Assembly: GCF_024323335.1 (NCBI RefSeq) | Contig: NC_066582.1 | Coordinates: forward strand, 95,945,444-96,009,443 | DNA length: 64,000 nt | Reading direction: 5' to 3' | Source of the DNA: Lathyrus oleraceus | Lineage: Eukaryota; Streptophyta; Magnoliopsida; Fabales; Fabaceae | In this document: piece by piece, positions 33,085-43,938 of the stretch | How positions within the stretch are numbered: position 1 is the stretch's first letter | Layout of the letters: every line of letters starts with the position of its first letter | Translations under genes and position numbers: made by a program | The notes under the pieces: generated by a model | The model's database searches: none | What the model was told of the DNA's origin: nothing | The model's input: the letters and a program-made list of their open reading frames with translations, nothing else

Positions 33085-33610
33085 CAATCGGGGTTCAAAT
33101 GGAGAAAGGGAAATGTTGAGGAATTTTCTGGAGAACGGGGTCCAAAAAGAGAGTGGAGTTGAAGATTATGTCCAGGATGAGGTCCTCAGGATTATCTTCT
33201 GTTCATGTGTCATCGTTGACTTTGGCTGAGGCCAATGGAAGTCGTTATGGGTGTCTTCTGAGGAAGAGATACACATGTTACCTTCCTTTTGTGAAGGTGT
33301 ACCCTCTGATATGTTGCCCTCAGAGTGGTGTTTGGTGTTATTTCCGATGTTGCCAGCGGAATTATCACAAGAAAGTGGAGAACGGGGTTCAAATGGAGAA
33401 AGGGAAAGGTTGCGGCATTTTCTGGAGAACGGGGTTCACAATGGCGATCGCAAGTTATCGTCAGGAGACTGGGGTTCAAATGGAGAATGGGATTCATTAT
33501 TTTGGCAAACAAGATGTCGGGGTTCAAATGCAATGATCCGGGATCATTTGCGCGAAGGGAAATTTCGGGGTTCAAGAAAACAAAAAGAGAAAATTTTCGG
33601 GGTTCAAGAA
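33085..33610 (+). repeat. GGGGTTCAAATGGAGAA repeat block
   Basis: At least seven copies of GGGGTTCAAATGGAGAA(A/T)GGG or shortened forms (GGGGTTCAAG, GGGGTTCACA) occur at variable spacing, some joined to TTTTCTGGAGAAC. Confidence 0.8.
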
Positions 33611-33903
33611 AAGCATTAAAAAGAGATGATAATCCCCAGCGGATGTGTGGTATTCAGGCCATGGTTATCCCTGTGTTACCATTTATTTTGGTATCCAGGT
33701 CGACATTTTTGTTTCGGTGATCAGGCCGACTTTCTCCGTACCAGACGGATGTTTCTTCTTTCGAGGTTGTTTCTCTGCCGATTCTAACAGGCTGTTAATT
33801 ATTTCCCATCGGAGTGCAAATTGTTCGTCTGTTCTGGGTATTCAATCACTCTTCATCCTGATCATCTGAAAGCCGAGGCTATTCATATCGACAGGTTCAC
33901 AGT

Positions 33904-33921
33904 GGATTGAATAGGGGCAGC
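33904..33921 (+). promoter_or_regulatory. Polypurine tract of Ogre element
   Basis: GGATTGAATAGGGGCAGC directly precedes the 3' LTR start. The AGGGGCAG part is the likely plus-strand primer. Confidence 0.65.
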
Positions 33922-36900
33922 TGTAACACCTCAAAATTTGCCCTCCTCTCTTGGGACTAACTTAACATATTGCATTGCATTTTTAGGTCATTAGGCATTG
34001 CATATTTGCATATCATGTGGTTACATCAAGTAAGTCATCCTCCTAGGTCTTGATCAGAAGATAAAGAGGTTGAGATGCAAGCTGAAGGTTTAATTGAATT
34101 GATCATTAACCATCTGAGGGTTGGTGATTCAAATTAGGGTTTCATGGTTCCTCAAGGGGGTTGAGCTTGATCTTGGTTGCAATGGCACATCATCATCATC
34201 ATGGTCTTGTCATCACCAAGGGATTCATTGCTTGATCAGATACCTTGAGATTAGGGTTTTGACCTCTGGTCAACCCTAATCATCTGCATTAGGCCAATCA
34301 GGGCTTGGCAAGGAGATGGGGTTTTCAGTGGATATGGGGATCATCATATGGTTATATTAAGCTTATGGAAGCTAGGGTTTCATCATTGAGCCATTTCATC
34401 AGGAGTTTGAGGCTCAATTTGATCAATCAAGCTGAAATTCATCTATCAGTCAGAAAAGTCAACTACGGTCAACTGTGCCTGAAATGATGGATTTGGAGGA
34501 GGGAGAGGGTTAGAGACACTTCATTCATGTCTAAACAAGTTTCATTTGACATTTAAAACATCAAGAATGAAGAAAATAAAGTCAGATGGAAACTTTCCAA
34601 AAATAGAAAGTGACTTGTAATTGAAAATTGCCAAAAATGGAAAGTTTTTCTCCTCAAAATTACGTGTCCAAAAATGTTTCAAATGAAATTTTGTTCAACA
34701 TGAAATTTGTAGATCTTGCTCTCACCTTTCCAAAAAGTCCAAGAACATGAATTTCTCATGTGTGGTTGGCAAGTTATGGATTGATCATTGTCCAAAAAAG
34801 TGGAATTTCAAAGTGGCATAACTTTTGATTCACAAGGCCAAATTGAGTGAAGTTTCTTTGAGCAAAATTCATTTGACATGATCTATCATAATCCATCATT
34901 ACATTTCATGAAAAATCATCACATAAAAAGTCCATTTTTCAAGTGGACCAATTTTAAAAAGTGGAGGGAAAAAGGTGTTTTTGAGAAATATTCATTATTT
35001 TCACTCCATTCCTTTTGCACTAGCTCACAAATGCCACTTGAAACTTGCTCAAACCAGAAAATTCCACTGTTACATTGGTTTTGCATAAGTGTGGGTGAAT
35101 TGACCAAATTGCCATTTAGCATGAAATTACATTTTCACTAATCCATCACATTAACACTAATTAGGATTAGAATCATCATTAACATAACATATATAAACTA
35201 AATTGTAACTGTTTTCTGATTAGCAACAACAGAATCAAGATCTAGATCTAGAAATCACAAAAACCTCTTCACTTTCTCTCTCACTTTTTTTCCAAAAATC
35301 TCCACAAACCTTGCATTGTTCTTCATCAATTCATCATCTACAATCATTATTGAAGCTAATTGGAGCAAGAACCATTGGAATTCAAGCTGGATTTTGGACT
35401 GTTAAAGTGAGGTCCATCCATGGAAATTTGAGATTTCATCAAGTTCGTGTACAATCAACATCCAATCTTTGTTCCATTCACTTCCACAAGCATCATAGAA
35501 GTTCTGTTTTCACATTTCGATGCCTAATACACGCGAATTCATCACTGTGCTCAAATCAAGGTGATTTTTCGAATCCAATAATTCTTGAAATTGATTGATG
35601 ATTTGGATAGATCTTTCTTAGTAAAAAATTCTGCAATTCGTTTCACTAAATTTGGTTGAGAAATGAGAGAGATATGTGGATTTGAAGTTTCATACATGAA
35701 CATGTTTGTCTTCGATTCTCTTAATTTAGGAAGAATTAGAACAAAATAATTATGTATTCGTGATGTACATTAGAAGAGCTTTCCATTGATATATGGTTTG
35801 TCCAATTTGGTGACAATTTGTTCTTGAGCCTATGAACACATGAAGAACATGATGAACCATTCAAATTTTTTCCAGAAAGTGATTTTAATCCAATTTCGCG
35901 CGCACTGTTCATGGCTGGTGATGTTTAAGCGCGCTAGGCTTTCAAAATGGGACTCCCTTCGATCCCGTGCTACAGCAGTTCCTATTTTGCCTTGCCTTTT
36001 TATTTCCATATGTTTTCATGACTTCACATGCTTCATTTCATCATTTTTTATTTTTTCTTCCACATAAAAAATTCATAACTCCATAACCATTAGTCCAAAT
36101 TGAATGGAATTTTTTTCACCATGATCCTTGTAATCTCTACTATTTTTTGGTGATTTTTGTGAAAATTGTGCACGTGTAAGTTTTGGAATGGCCTAGGGTT
36201 TGTATGAACATGTGTTTGCTTGCACCTTGCTTGGTATTTTGATCATGAAATGATGATGCTTAATTAGAAATTCTTGAAATTTTGCATGCTTATTCTAGAG
36301 ACCTTAATGGATATTTTGGTATATAGTTTGTAATTTTTGAGTTCCTGGATTGAGAGATATGAGATGATCATTAGAGGTGTGACAATTTGTGTCACACCAT
36401 GTTTTTCTGGACTTCATGAATTGTTTTACCATGCCATATTGACTTGAAATGAGCTGAAATTTTTCATGTTGATACTTCTGGATGTTAGGTTCACATGTGA
36501 AATTTTCTGGAATTTTTGGATGTGTTTCCAATTTGATTGAGAATTTCCTTTCTGTTTGACCAAATGTGGAGTTTTTGTGAGTCATGATTTTAGGTGTTTT
36601 GTGAAATTCTGGATATGTATTGGATGGACCTGAAATTTTGTGGAGTGTTTGTAGACTCATTAAGGTTTTCCATGGTTTTGGTTTGGTGCATTTATCATGT
36701 TCCTACACTGTTTTATGCTTGCTTGAAGTTGATACATGAAATTATGCTTTGTTTGGACTTGCATGAGCATGCTTTAACTTGATGAATTTAATTGACTTGC
36801 TTCCATTGTCCAATTGATCTGAAATTTGGTGTGATTGACATGCAATGAATGCTGTTTAGCTGTGAATTGTTTGGAGATTTATTGAATTGTTTTGGATTGA

Positions 36901-37110
36901 GTTTGGATTGATGCATTCTGTTTGGTCCAATGAGCTTCTAAGTGACATGCTTTGCACTATTTATTTCATGAAATGATAATGGTTGATGATATGAGCATGA
37001 GACCAATTGGACATGATTCTAAATTGATTGAAATTGATTTTTGATAATTTTCATGTTCTGTTTTGAATTTTTGATCCCTGTTGGACCCTAGGCTTTGTCC
37101 TAGGGGTTTG

Positions 37111-38520
37111 TGTAGGTGTTTAATTGGCTGCATTATATGGTAAAACACTAGATGGTTACTAATGTCTTGACTGATGTCATGACATGTATGTGTGACTACG
37201 GTGTAGTTACTGCAGGACTAGCTAACACAGGATTTATTGAATGTCAAACTGGATGCTGTGACATTCATACCTGTCAACAGATACTAAGGAATAGAACAGC
37301 AGGTGTTTTGTTAGAACTTAGTATCTATTTCCAGTCTGGTTATCAAGGAAAGACCAGACCTGGCATAAGGCCTACTGACTGAATGTCAAACTGGATGTTA
37401 TGACATTCATCATTGACAGCAGCTGCTGAAGATTAGACAGAGTGGTGTTCTGCTATACTTCAGCATGTAACTTAGTTTGTTCTTCAAAAGAATAACAGAA
37501 CTAACTTAAGGCCAATTGTGTAAATGTTAAGTTGGACACTTTGACATTTATTAATGTAAGCTTTCACTGTAGTATGGTCATTTTGATCATGTACAGGTCA
37601 GCAAAATTGTACAGTCTATTTTCTGGAAAAACAGACTCAACATATGGACCTTGATGTCAAGCTGAATGTCGTGACATTCATGCCTGACAGCATATGCTAT
37701 ATTGTAGGTTGTTCAGTTTTCTGTTTCAGCTTTTTCTCAGGCTATTCTTCAGGAAGTCAACAGCTTAGAGAAAAACCAGGAAATCAACAACCAATCTACA
37801 TTCAATGAACCTAACAAATAGCCTATTTGTTAGTAACCTAAATGTTGAATTTATGGGAACTTGTGTGACCTTAAATTCAGGAGAATACAGGTGCAAAAGC
37901 CCAGGATACTGCAATATAAAAGGAAGGCGTTCCTTCATTCAGTTTCAGGGATTTTGAGGCGTGAAGATTTTGTGTGTCCATCATACTTCACTGCTGTATT
38001 TTTGTGAGTCTTGTATTAGACGTATCTTGTAAGCCAAGTCATTATCAAGTAGATGATAGCTTTGGCATAGGGTGTTCATTGAGTTGTAAGTGTTGTGTCA
38101 CTCAAAGCTTTTAAGCGTGAGTGCTGTGTATCTTGATTAAAGCTGTGAAGCACAATCAAGAGTTGTTTGAAGTGTGACTTCAACTTGTCTTTAATATTGT
38201 TTAAAGATAGTAATCACTGAGGTGATTGAGGGGGAGTGAGTAGGAACTCTGATCTTAGGTTAAAATTGAAATTGCATTGGGTAGGGATTAAGTGATAAGT
38301 TGTAAACGGGTGAGTTTAGCTTTGAATTGATACTACTAATAGTGGATTTCCTCCCTGGCTTGGTAGCCCCCAGACGTAGGTCATGTTGGACTGAACTGGG
38401 TGAACAATTACTTGTGTTATTTACTGCACTTACTGTTAAGTTCTGCATAATCCCTGTCTGTGCAGAATTGGATGTCATAACAACCAGTGTGACATCCAAA
38501 GTCTGATAACTAGAATTTCA
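37111..38520 (+). repeat. 5' LTR of SIRE-like Copia
   Basis: It starts TGTAGGTGTTTAATTG and ends ACTAGAATTTCA. It contains six inverted ATGTCA/TGACAT modules and a possible TATA region (CAATATAAAAGGAAGG at about 37911-37926). Confidence 0.95.
37174..38497. repeat. Six ATGTCA-TGACAT inverted modules in SIRE-like LTR
   Basis: Modules lie at 37174-37185 (12-bp palindrome), 37239-37266, 37381-37408, 37521-37550 (imperfect), 37664-37679 and 38470-38497. Three have an 8-bp stem and exactly 12 bases between the arms. In the last one the outer stem pair changes on both arms (GAATGTCA/TGACATTC becomes GGATGTCA/TGACATCC). The 3' LTR carries the same set. Confidence 0.8.
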
Positions 38521-38522
38521 AT

Positions 38523-38534
38523 TGGTATCAGAGC
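38523..38534 (+). promoter_or_regulatory. Primer binding site of SIRE-like Copia
   Basis: TGGTATCAGAGC begins two bases after the LTR end, the normal Met-tRNA site. Confidence 0.9.
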
Positions 38535-38590
38535 AGGCACCCTGCCTGTGAACTTCTGGGTGAGATCTAGGGAAGTTACTTTCTAGTACC

Positions 38591-39913
38591 ATGGACAAGG
38601 ATTTAGGACACTCAAACAGACCACCCATGTTGGATGGCTCTAATTATGATGACTGGAAGCCTCGTATGATAGCCTTCCTAAGGTCTCTAGACAGCAAAGT
38701 CTGGAGAGCTGTCAACAAAGGATGGGAACATCCAATGAGGACAGGTGAAGATGGAGTCAGTGTGCAGATTCCTGAAGAAGAGTGGGACAAGGAGCAAGAG
38801 GCATTAGCTCTTGGAAATTCCAAGGCCTTGAATGCATTGTTCAATGGAATCAGCAAGAACATCTTCAGGCTGGTACACCACTGTGAACTAGCTAAGGAAG
38901 TTTGGGATACCCTCAAGGTAACTCATGAAGGTACTTCCAAGGTGAAGATGTCCAAACTTCAGATGCTGACCACCAAGTTTGAAAATCTGAGGATGAAAGA
39001 GGATGAGACTATTCATGACTTTCACATGAATATTCTTGAAATTGCAAACACCTCTGGTGGACTAGGTGAGAAAATGGCTAAAGAGAAACTTGTAAGAAAG
39101 ATTCTCAGGTCCTTGCCTAAGAGATTTGCTATGAAGGTCACAGCCATAGAGGAGGTGCAGGACATCTGCAACATGAAGGTGGATGAACTCATTGGTTCCC
39201 TCCAAACCTTTGAAATGGGCTTGGGTGAGTATGCTGAGAAGAAGAACAAAAGCATAGCTTTTGTATCTAATGCTGAAGAGGAGTCAGAAGCAGGATATAC
39301 TGGAGGTGATGAAAGTATATCAGAAGCCTTAGCCATGCTTGGGAGACAGTTCAACAAGTTCGTGAAGAAGATTGATCAAAGAGGTAGACCCAATGTCAAG
39401 AACATCCCGTCTGACATTAAGAAAAGATCAACTTCTGATGAGAAGTTCAATCACGGCAAGGGAATCCAGTGTCATGGTTGTGAAGGGTATGGACACGTCA
39501 GAGCTGAATGCCCTACTTACCTCAAATTGCAAAATAAAGGGTTAGCTATCACATGGTCTGAAGGAGACTCTGAAAGTGAATCTGAAGGAGAATCTGCCAA
39601 ACATGTCACTGCACTAACCAGTGTTTGTGCCTCTGAAGATGACTCAAGTGCAGATGAACTGACCTTTGATGAACTTGCTGCAGCCTATAAGAAGCTGTGT
39701 TCCACCAGTGCAGAAGTGCGTGCACAAGGAGAAAAGCAAAAGAAACTCATCAAGGAACTGGAAGATGAGAGACAGATGCAACTGTCTGTCATAGAGGGTC
39801 TAAATGGTGAGATAACTCTGCTGACCTCCAAGCTGAATCAGATGACTAAATCCATCAGAATGATGAATAAGGGAACTGACACCTTGGAGGAGATTCTAAA
39901 GGTGGGACAGTAG
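38591..39913 (+). CDS. SIRE-like Copia gag
   Basis: 440 codons from the first ATG after the PBS (MDKDLGHSNRPPMLDGSNYD). The gag core (LAKEVWDTLKVTHEGTSKVK, LVRKILRSLPKRFAMKVTAI) is followed by a CCHC knuckle CHGCEGYGHVRAECP near residue 295, an acidic Ser/Glu stretch and a C-terminal coiled coil (KKLIKELEDERQMQLSVIEG). The frame ends in TAG at 39911-39913. The next codons continue in the same phase into the second zinc knuckle and pol, so either this stop is a mutation or pol needs readthrough. Gag forms the particle that packages the RNA. Confidence 0.92.
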   Translation: MDKDLGHSNRPPMLDGSNYDDWKPRMIAFLRSLDSKVWRAVNKGWEHPMRTGEDGVSVQIPEEEWDKEQEALALGNSKALNALFNGISKNIFRLVHHCELAKEVWDTLKVTHEGTSKVKMSKLQMLTTKFENLRMKEDETIHDFHMNILEIANTSGGLGEKMAKEKLVRKILRSLPKRFAMKVTAIEEVQDICNMKVDELIGSLQTFEMGLGEYAEKKNKSIAFVSNAEEESEAGYTGGDESISEALAMLGRQFNKFVKKIDQRGRPNVKNIPSDIKKRSTSDEKFNHGKGIQCHGCEGYGHVRAECPTYLKLQNKGLAITWSEGDSESESEGESAKHVTALTSVCASEDDSSADELTFDELAAAYKKLCSTSAEVRAQGEKQKKLIKELEDERQMQLSVIEGLNGEITLLTSKLNQMTKSIRMMNKGTDTLEEILKVGQ

Positions 39914-40012
39914 TGTGGAACCAAATCTGGCCTTGGATTTGGGAAAAGATCCTCAACTGAACACAAACGCCCAAAGGCTAAAGTTCAGAAGTTCAAGCGG
40001 AAGTCAAAGCCA

Positions 40013-43000
40013 ATGTCTCAACATCGAGGAACTAGGATGAATGATCATCAGAAGAGGAAATACCAGGAGTGGAGGTGTCACCACTGTGGTAGGCTTGGTC
40101 ATATAAAAGCCTTCTGCTACTGGATTCATGGTTTCCCTAACCAAGCCTTGCATGTTAAGCCTAAGCATAAGACACATAAGCGTTATGCTTCCATTAAGAA
40201 GCAACAATGGTATGCTAGGATAGCACACACTGCTCTAAGGGCTTCTTCCAGAGAAGACTGGTACTTTGACAGTGGATGCTCAAGACACATGACTGGTATG
40301 GAAAATCTACTGGTAGATATTCAACCTTACACTACCAGCTATGTGACCTTTGGTGATGGTGCCAAAGGAAAAATAAAAGGTGTGGGCAAACTGGACTGTT
40401 CTGGAGTGCCAAAACTGAATAATATGCTGTTAGTAAGAGGACTAACTGCAAACCTCATCAGCATAAGTCAGCTGTGTGATCAAGGGTTTCATGTTCAGTT
40501 TACTAAGGAGCTATGCATTGTGACAAATGGTGACAATCATGAAGTTGTGAGAGGAACCAGGTCCAAAGATAACTGCTACCTGTGGGAACCTGAAGTCTCA
40601 AACCTTTCCACAACATGCTCCTCAGCCAAGGAAGAACAGGATGTGAAGTTGTGGCATAGACATCTTGGACATCTTCACTTACGGGGAATGAAGAAGATAA
40701 TATCCAAGGAAGCTGTCAGAGGAATTCCAAAGCTCCTGATTGATGAAGGAAGAGTCTGTGGAGTATGCCAGGTGGGCAAGCAAACCAAGATGTCACATCC
40801 AAAGCTGGGACATCCCACAACCTCCAGAGTTCTGGAACTGTTGCACATGGACCTAATGGGACCTATGCAGGTTGAAAGTCTTGGTGGGAAGAAATATGCA
40901 TACGTGGTGGTGGATGACCATTCCAGATACACGTGGATAAGCTTCATCAGGGAGAAGTCAGATACATTTGATGTCTTCAAAGACCTGTGCATAAGACTTC
41001 AAAGGGAAAAGGACAGTTGTGTGGTCCGGATTAGAAGTGATCATGGTACGGAGTTCAAGAATTCCAAGTTTGATGAGTTTTGCTCGTCTGAAGGAATAAG
41101 TCATGAGTTCTCCTCACCTATAACTCCTCAGCAGAATGGAATAGTTGAAAGAAAAAATAGAACTATTCAAGAATCTGCCAGAGCAATGATTCATGCAAAG
41201 AAGCTCCCCATGCACTTCTGGGCTGAAGCAATGAACACCGCATGCTATGTTCACAACAGAGTCACCTTGAGAAAAGGAACCTCCTCCACTCTATATGAAA
41301 TATGGAAAGGCAGAAAACCCACTGTGAAGTACTTTCATATCTTTGGAAGTAAATGCTACATTCTCACAGATCGTGCACAGAGAAGGAAGCTAGATCCCAA
41401 AAGTGATGAAGGTATATTTTTGGGATACTCCACAAACAGCAGAGCCTACAGAGTGTTCAACTACAGGACCAATGTCCTGATGGAATCCATAAATGTTATT
41501 GTGGACGATAAAGAGGAAGGAACCGATGTCATGGAGGATGTTGAAACATTCCTTGACAGTTCAACTGACAGTCCAGTCAAGTCTGAAGAAGTACAGGAAC
41601 CTCCTTCTGAATGTGAAGTAGATGCAACCACCAAAGTGCCATCTATCAGAATTCAGAAAGACCATCCTAAGGATCTTATCATAGGGGATCCCACCAGTGG
41701 TGTAACTACCAGGTCAAGAGGAATAAACTCAAATTCCTGCTTTGTATCCAAGGTTGAACCAAAGAATGTGAAGGAAGCCCTGACTGATGAATACTGGATC
41801 ACTGCCATGCAAGAGGAACTTGAGCAGTTCAAAAGGAATGAAGTCTGGGAGCTAGTTCCAAGACCTGAAGGGACCAACATCATTGGTACCAAGTGGATCT
41901 ACAAAAACAAATCTGATGAGAAAGGAGTAATTACTAGGAATAAAGCAAGACTAGTAGCTCAAGGATACACTCAAGTAGAAGGGGTAGATTTTGATGAGAC
42001 ATTTGCTCCTGTGGCTAGACTTGAGTCCATCAGATTGCTGTTGGGGGTAGCATGCATCCTGAAGTTTAAGCTATTCCAAATGGATGTGAAGAGTGCATTC
42101 TTGAATGGCTACCTGAATGAAGAAGTCTATGTGGAACAACCTAAAGGGTTCTGTGATCCTAACCAACCTGAGCATGTATACAAGTTGAGGAAAGCCTTGT
42201 ATGGGTTGAAACAAGCACCTAGAGCATGGTATGAAAGGTTAACCGAATTTCTGACCTCAAATGGATACAGAAAGGGTGGCATAGATAAAACCTTGTTTGT
42301 TAAGGATGAAGAAGGCAAAATCATGATAGCTCAAATCTATGTTGATGATATAGTCTTTGGTGGAATGTCAGAACAAATGGTTCAAAAATTTGTTCACCAG
42401 ATGCAGTCTGAGTTTGAAATGAGTCTAGTGGGAGAACTGACCTATTTCCTTGGAATGCAAGTAAACCAAATGGAGGACTCTATGTTTCTCTCCCAAAGCA
42501 AGTATGCCAAGAACATAGTTCAGAATTTTGGTATGGATAATGCTAGGCACAAGAGGACTCCTGCTCCCACACATCTGAAGTTAACCAAAGATGATGGAGG
42601 GCCTAGTGTTGATCAATGCCTGTATAGAAGCATGATAGGTAGCCTGTTGTACCTAACTGCAAGTAGACCTGACATTTCTTATGCAGTTGGAGTGTGTGCC
42701 AGATATCAAGCAGAGCCTAAGGTGAGCCACTTGAATCAAGTCAAACGGATCCTCAAGTACATCAATGGGACATGTGACTATGGGATGCTGTACTCACATG
42801 GGTCTGAGCCTGTCCTATCTGGGTATTGTGATGCAGACTGGGCTGGGAGTGCTGATGACAGAAAAAGCACATCAGGTGGATGCTTCTTCTTAGGAGACAA
42901 CCTCATATCTTGGTTCAACAAGAAGCAGAACTGTGTCTCTCTGTCCACTGCAGAGGCTGAATACATAGCAGCTGGAAGCAGTTGTTCCCAACTGGTTTGA
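40013..43000 (+). CDS. SIRE-like Copia pol: protease, integrase, RT, RNase H
   Basis: 995 codons in the gag phase. The coding sense really begins right after the TAG at 39913, and the ATG at 40013 is only the first Met. A second knuckle CHHCGRLGHIKAFC lies near residue 24. Protease YFDSGCSRHMTG is near 84. The integrase zinc region is HRHLGHLHLRG...CGVCQVGK, with catalytic D, D, E in LHMDLMGP (about 280), RSDHGTEF (about 342) and NGIVERKNR (about 378). RT has the catalytic YVDDIVFGG near 775. RNase H includes GYCDADWAGSADDRKSTSGG. It ends at TGA 42998-43000, where Trp is expected, and the frame goes on unbroken to 43288. Confidence 0.93.
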   Translation: MSQHRGTRMNDHQKRKYQEWRCHHCGRLGHIKAFCYWIHGFPNQALHVKPKHKTHKRYASIKKQQWYARIAHTALRASSREDWYFDSGCSRHMTGMENLLVDIQPYTTSYVTFGDGAKGKIKGVGKLDCSGVPKLNNMLLVRGLTANLISISQLCDQGFHVQFTKELCIVTNGDNHEVVRGTRSKDNCYLWEPEVSNLSTTCSSAKEEQDVKLWHRHLGHLHLRGMKKIISKEAVRGIPKLLIDEGRVCGVCQVGKQTKMSHPKLGHPTTSRVLELLHMDLMGPMQVESLGGKKYAYVVVDDHSRYTWISFIREKSDTFDVFKDLCIRLQREKDSCVVRIRSDHGTEFKNSKFDEFCSSEGISHEFSSPITPQQNGIVERKNRTIQESARAMIHAKKLPMHFWAEAMNTACYVHNRVTLRKGTSSTLYEIWKGRKPTVKYFHIFGSKCYILTDRAQRRKLDPKSDEGIFLGYSTNSRAYRVFNYRTNVLMESINVIVDDKEEGTDVMEDVETFLDSSTDSPVKSEEVQEPPSECEVDATTKVPSIRIQKDHPKDLIIGDPTSGVTTRSRGINSNSCFVSKVEPKNVKEALTDEYWITAMQEELEQFKRNEVWELVPRPEGTNIIGTKWIYKNKSDEKGVITRNKARLVAQGYTQVEGVDFDETFAPVARLESIRLLLGVACILKFKLFQMDVKSAFLNGYLNEEVYVEQPKGFCDPNQPEHVYKLRKALYGLKQAPRAWYERLTEFLTSNGYRKGGIDKTLFVKDEEGKIMIAQIYVDDIVFGGMSEQMVQKFVHQMQSEFEMSLVGELTYFLGMQVNQMEDSMFLSQSKYAKNIVQNFGMDNARHKRTPAPTHLKLTKDDGGPSVDQCLYRSMIGSLLYLTASRPDISYAVGVCARYQAEPKVSHLNQVKRILKYINGTCDYGMLYSHGSEPVLSGYCDADWAGSADDRKSTSGGCFFLGDNLISWFNKKQNCVSLSTAEAEYIAAGSSCSQLV

Positions 43001-43288
43001 ATGAAACAGATGCTCACTGAGTACAATGTCACTCAAAATGTCATGACATTGTTCTGTGATAATCTCAGTGCCATCAATATCTCCAAGAATCCCATCCAAC
43101 ACAGCAGGACCAAACATATTGACATTAGGCACCACTTCATCAGAGATCTGGTGGAAGACAAGGTGATCACTTTGGAAAATGTAGCCACGGAGCTTCAAAT
43201 GGCTGACATATTTACAAAGGCTCTGGATGCTTCTCAGTTTGAAAACTTAAGGAGCAAACTGGGAATATGTCTCTCTGAGACCTTATAG
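43001..43288 (+). pseudogene. SIRE-like Copia RNase H C-terminus after stop
   Basis: 95 codons in the same phase (MKQMLTEYNVTQNVMTLFCD, HSRTKHIDIRHHFIRDLVED, MADIFTKALDASQFENLRSK). This is the normal end of RNase H, cut off from pol by the single TGA. Apart from that stop it appears intact. Confidence 0.92.
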
Positions 43289-43938
43289 CAACCACTGATG
43301 TTTGGGATAAATTGTTTGATATCTCTGCCTATTAAACAATTTGTACTAGGCTATGATTGGTCACCAGATCATAGCTATGCTACCTGCAACAAGGGTGGTT
43401 ACAGGAGGGTAAGAAGACACCCTACTGTGAGAAGGCCAATGTATCTGCAGGAGTTCAAGGATGCTGTTCATGCAGGAGTGGTTCTGGATGTCAGAAACAA
43501 CATCATGGCATCTGATATGGTGGTACCTACTGTAAAGCAAAAGTGGGTGATTACTTGATCAAAGCTGTGAAGCAAGATCAAGTGGATGGTAACTTGGTTG
43601 AAACTAAAACCAAGTCTGTAACTCTGTCGTTAGTCTCTGGTTATGTTGTTGGCTTTGGCAACATTTTTGACAAAAAGGGGGAGTAACCCCTGAACAAACA
43701 GAGTGGGTGTCTCTACAACAGACACTCATGGGTCTCTACAACAGACTCTCAGGACGACAGATTCCTCCCCTGCAGCAATTATGTGTGAAGTTTTTATTTA
43801 ACTTCCATGTGTGTGAGTGTGCTGCCACTCTGAGTGTATTAGCTAGTATTATTTCCTGCTAGGTGTGTGATTCCGCTGCTATGAACTCTGTTATGGGGAT
43901 CAAAGTGTTTTAGCCAAAAATTTGCCAAAGGGGGAGTT
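43289..43938 (+). other. SIRE-like 3' region with two polypurine tracts
   Basis: Non-coding. It has ACAAAAAGGGGGAG at 43671-43684 and GCCAAAGGGGGAG at 43924-43936, the second touching the 3' LTR. Extra polypurine tracts are a known Sirevirus trait. A short repeat of GGTGTCTCTACAACAGACACTCA type lies at 43706-43752. No env-like frame is present. Confidence 0.75.

Larger units (their letters stand above)
30921..33903 (+). other. Ogre 3' untranslated region with several tandem repeat families
   Basis: About 3 kb without genes, separated into repeat blocks described in their own entries: GGCAAAA..CCCGG units (30950-31125), CCCCAGCAG units (31970-32375), CCGTGGTTACCG and CCAGTAGTGCGA units (32510-33020) and GGGGTTCAAATGGAGAA units (33085-33610). 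Between 31130 and 31970 I see unique AT-rich sequence only. Open frames here overlap repeats and are not genes. Confidence 0.8.

Noticed and set aside
32103..33720. Overlapping frames of 60-130 codons in all three phases
   Set aside because: Frame openness comes from tandem repeats of the Ogre 3' region.
43289..43938. Env-like ORF after RNase H, as found in some Sireviruses
   Set aside because: Only one 86-codon frame without signal peptide or membrane segment is present, and the space to the LTR is too short.
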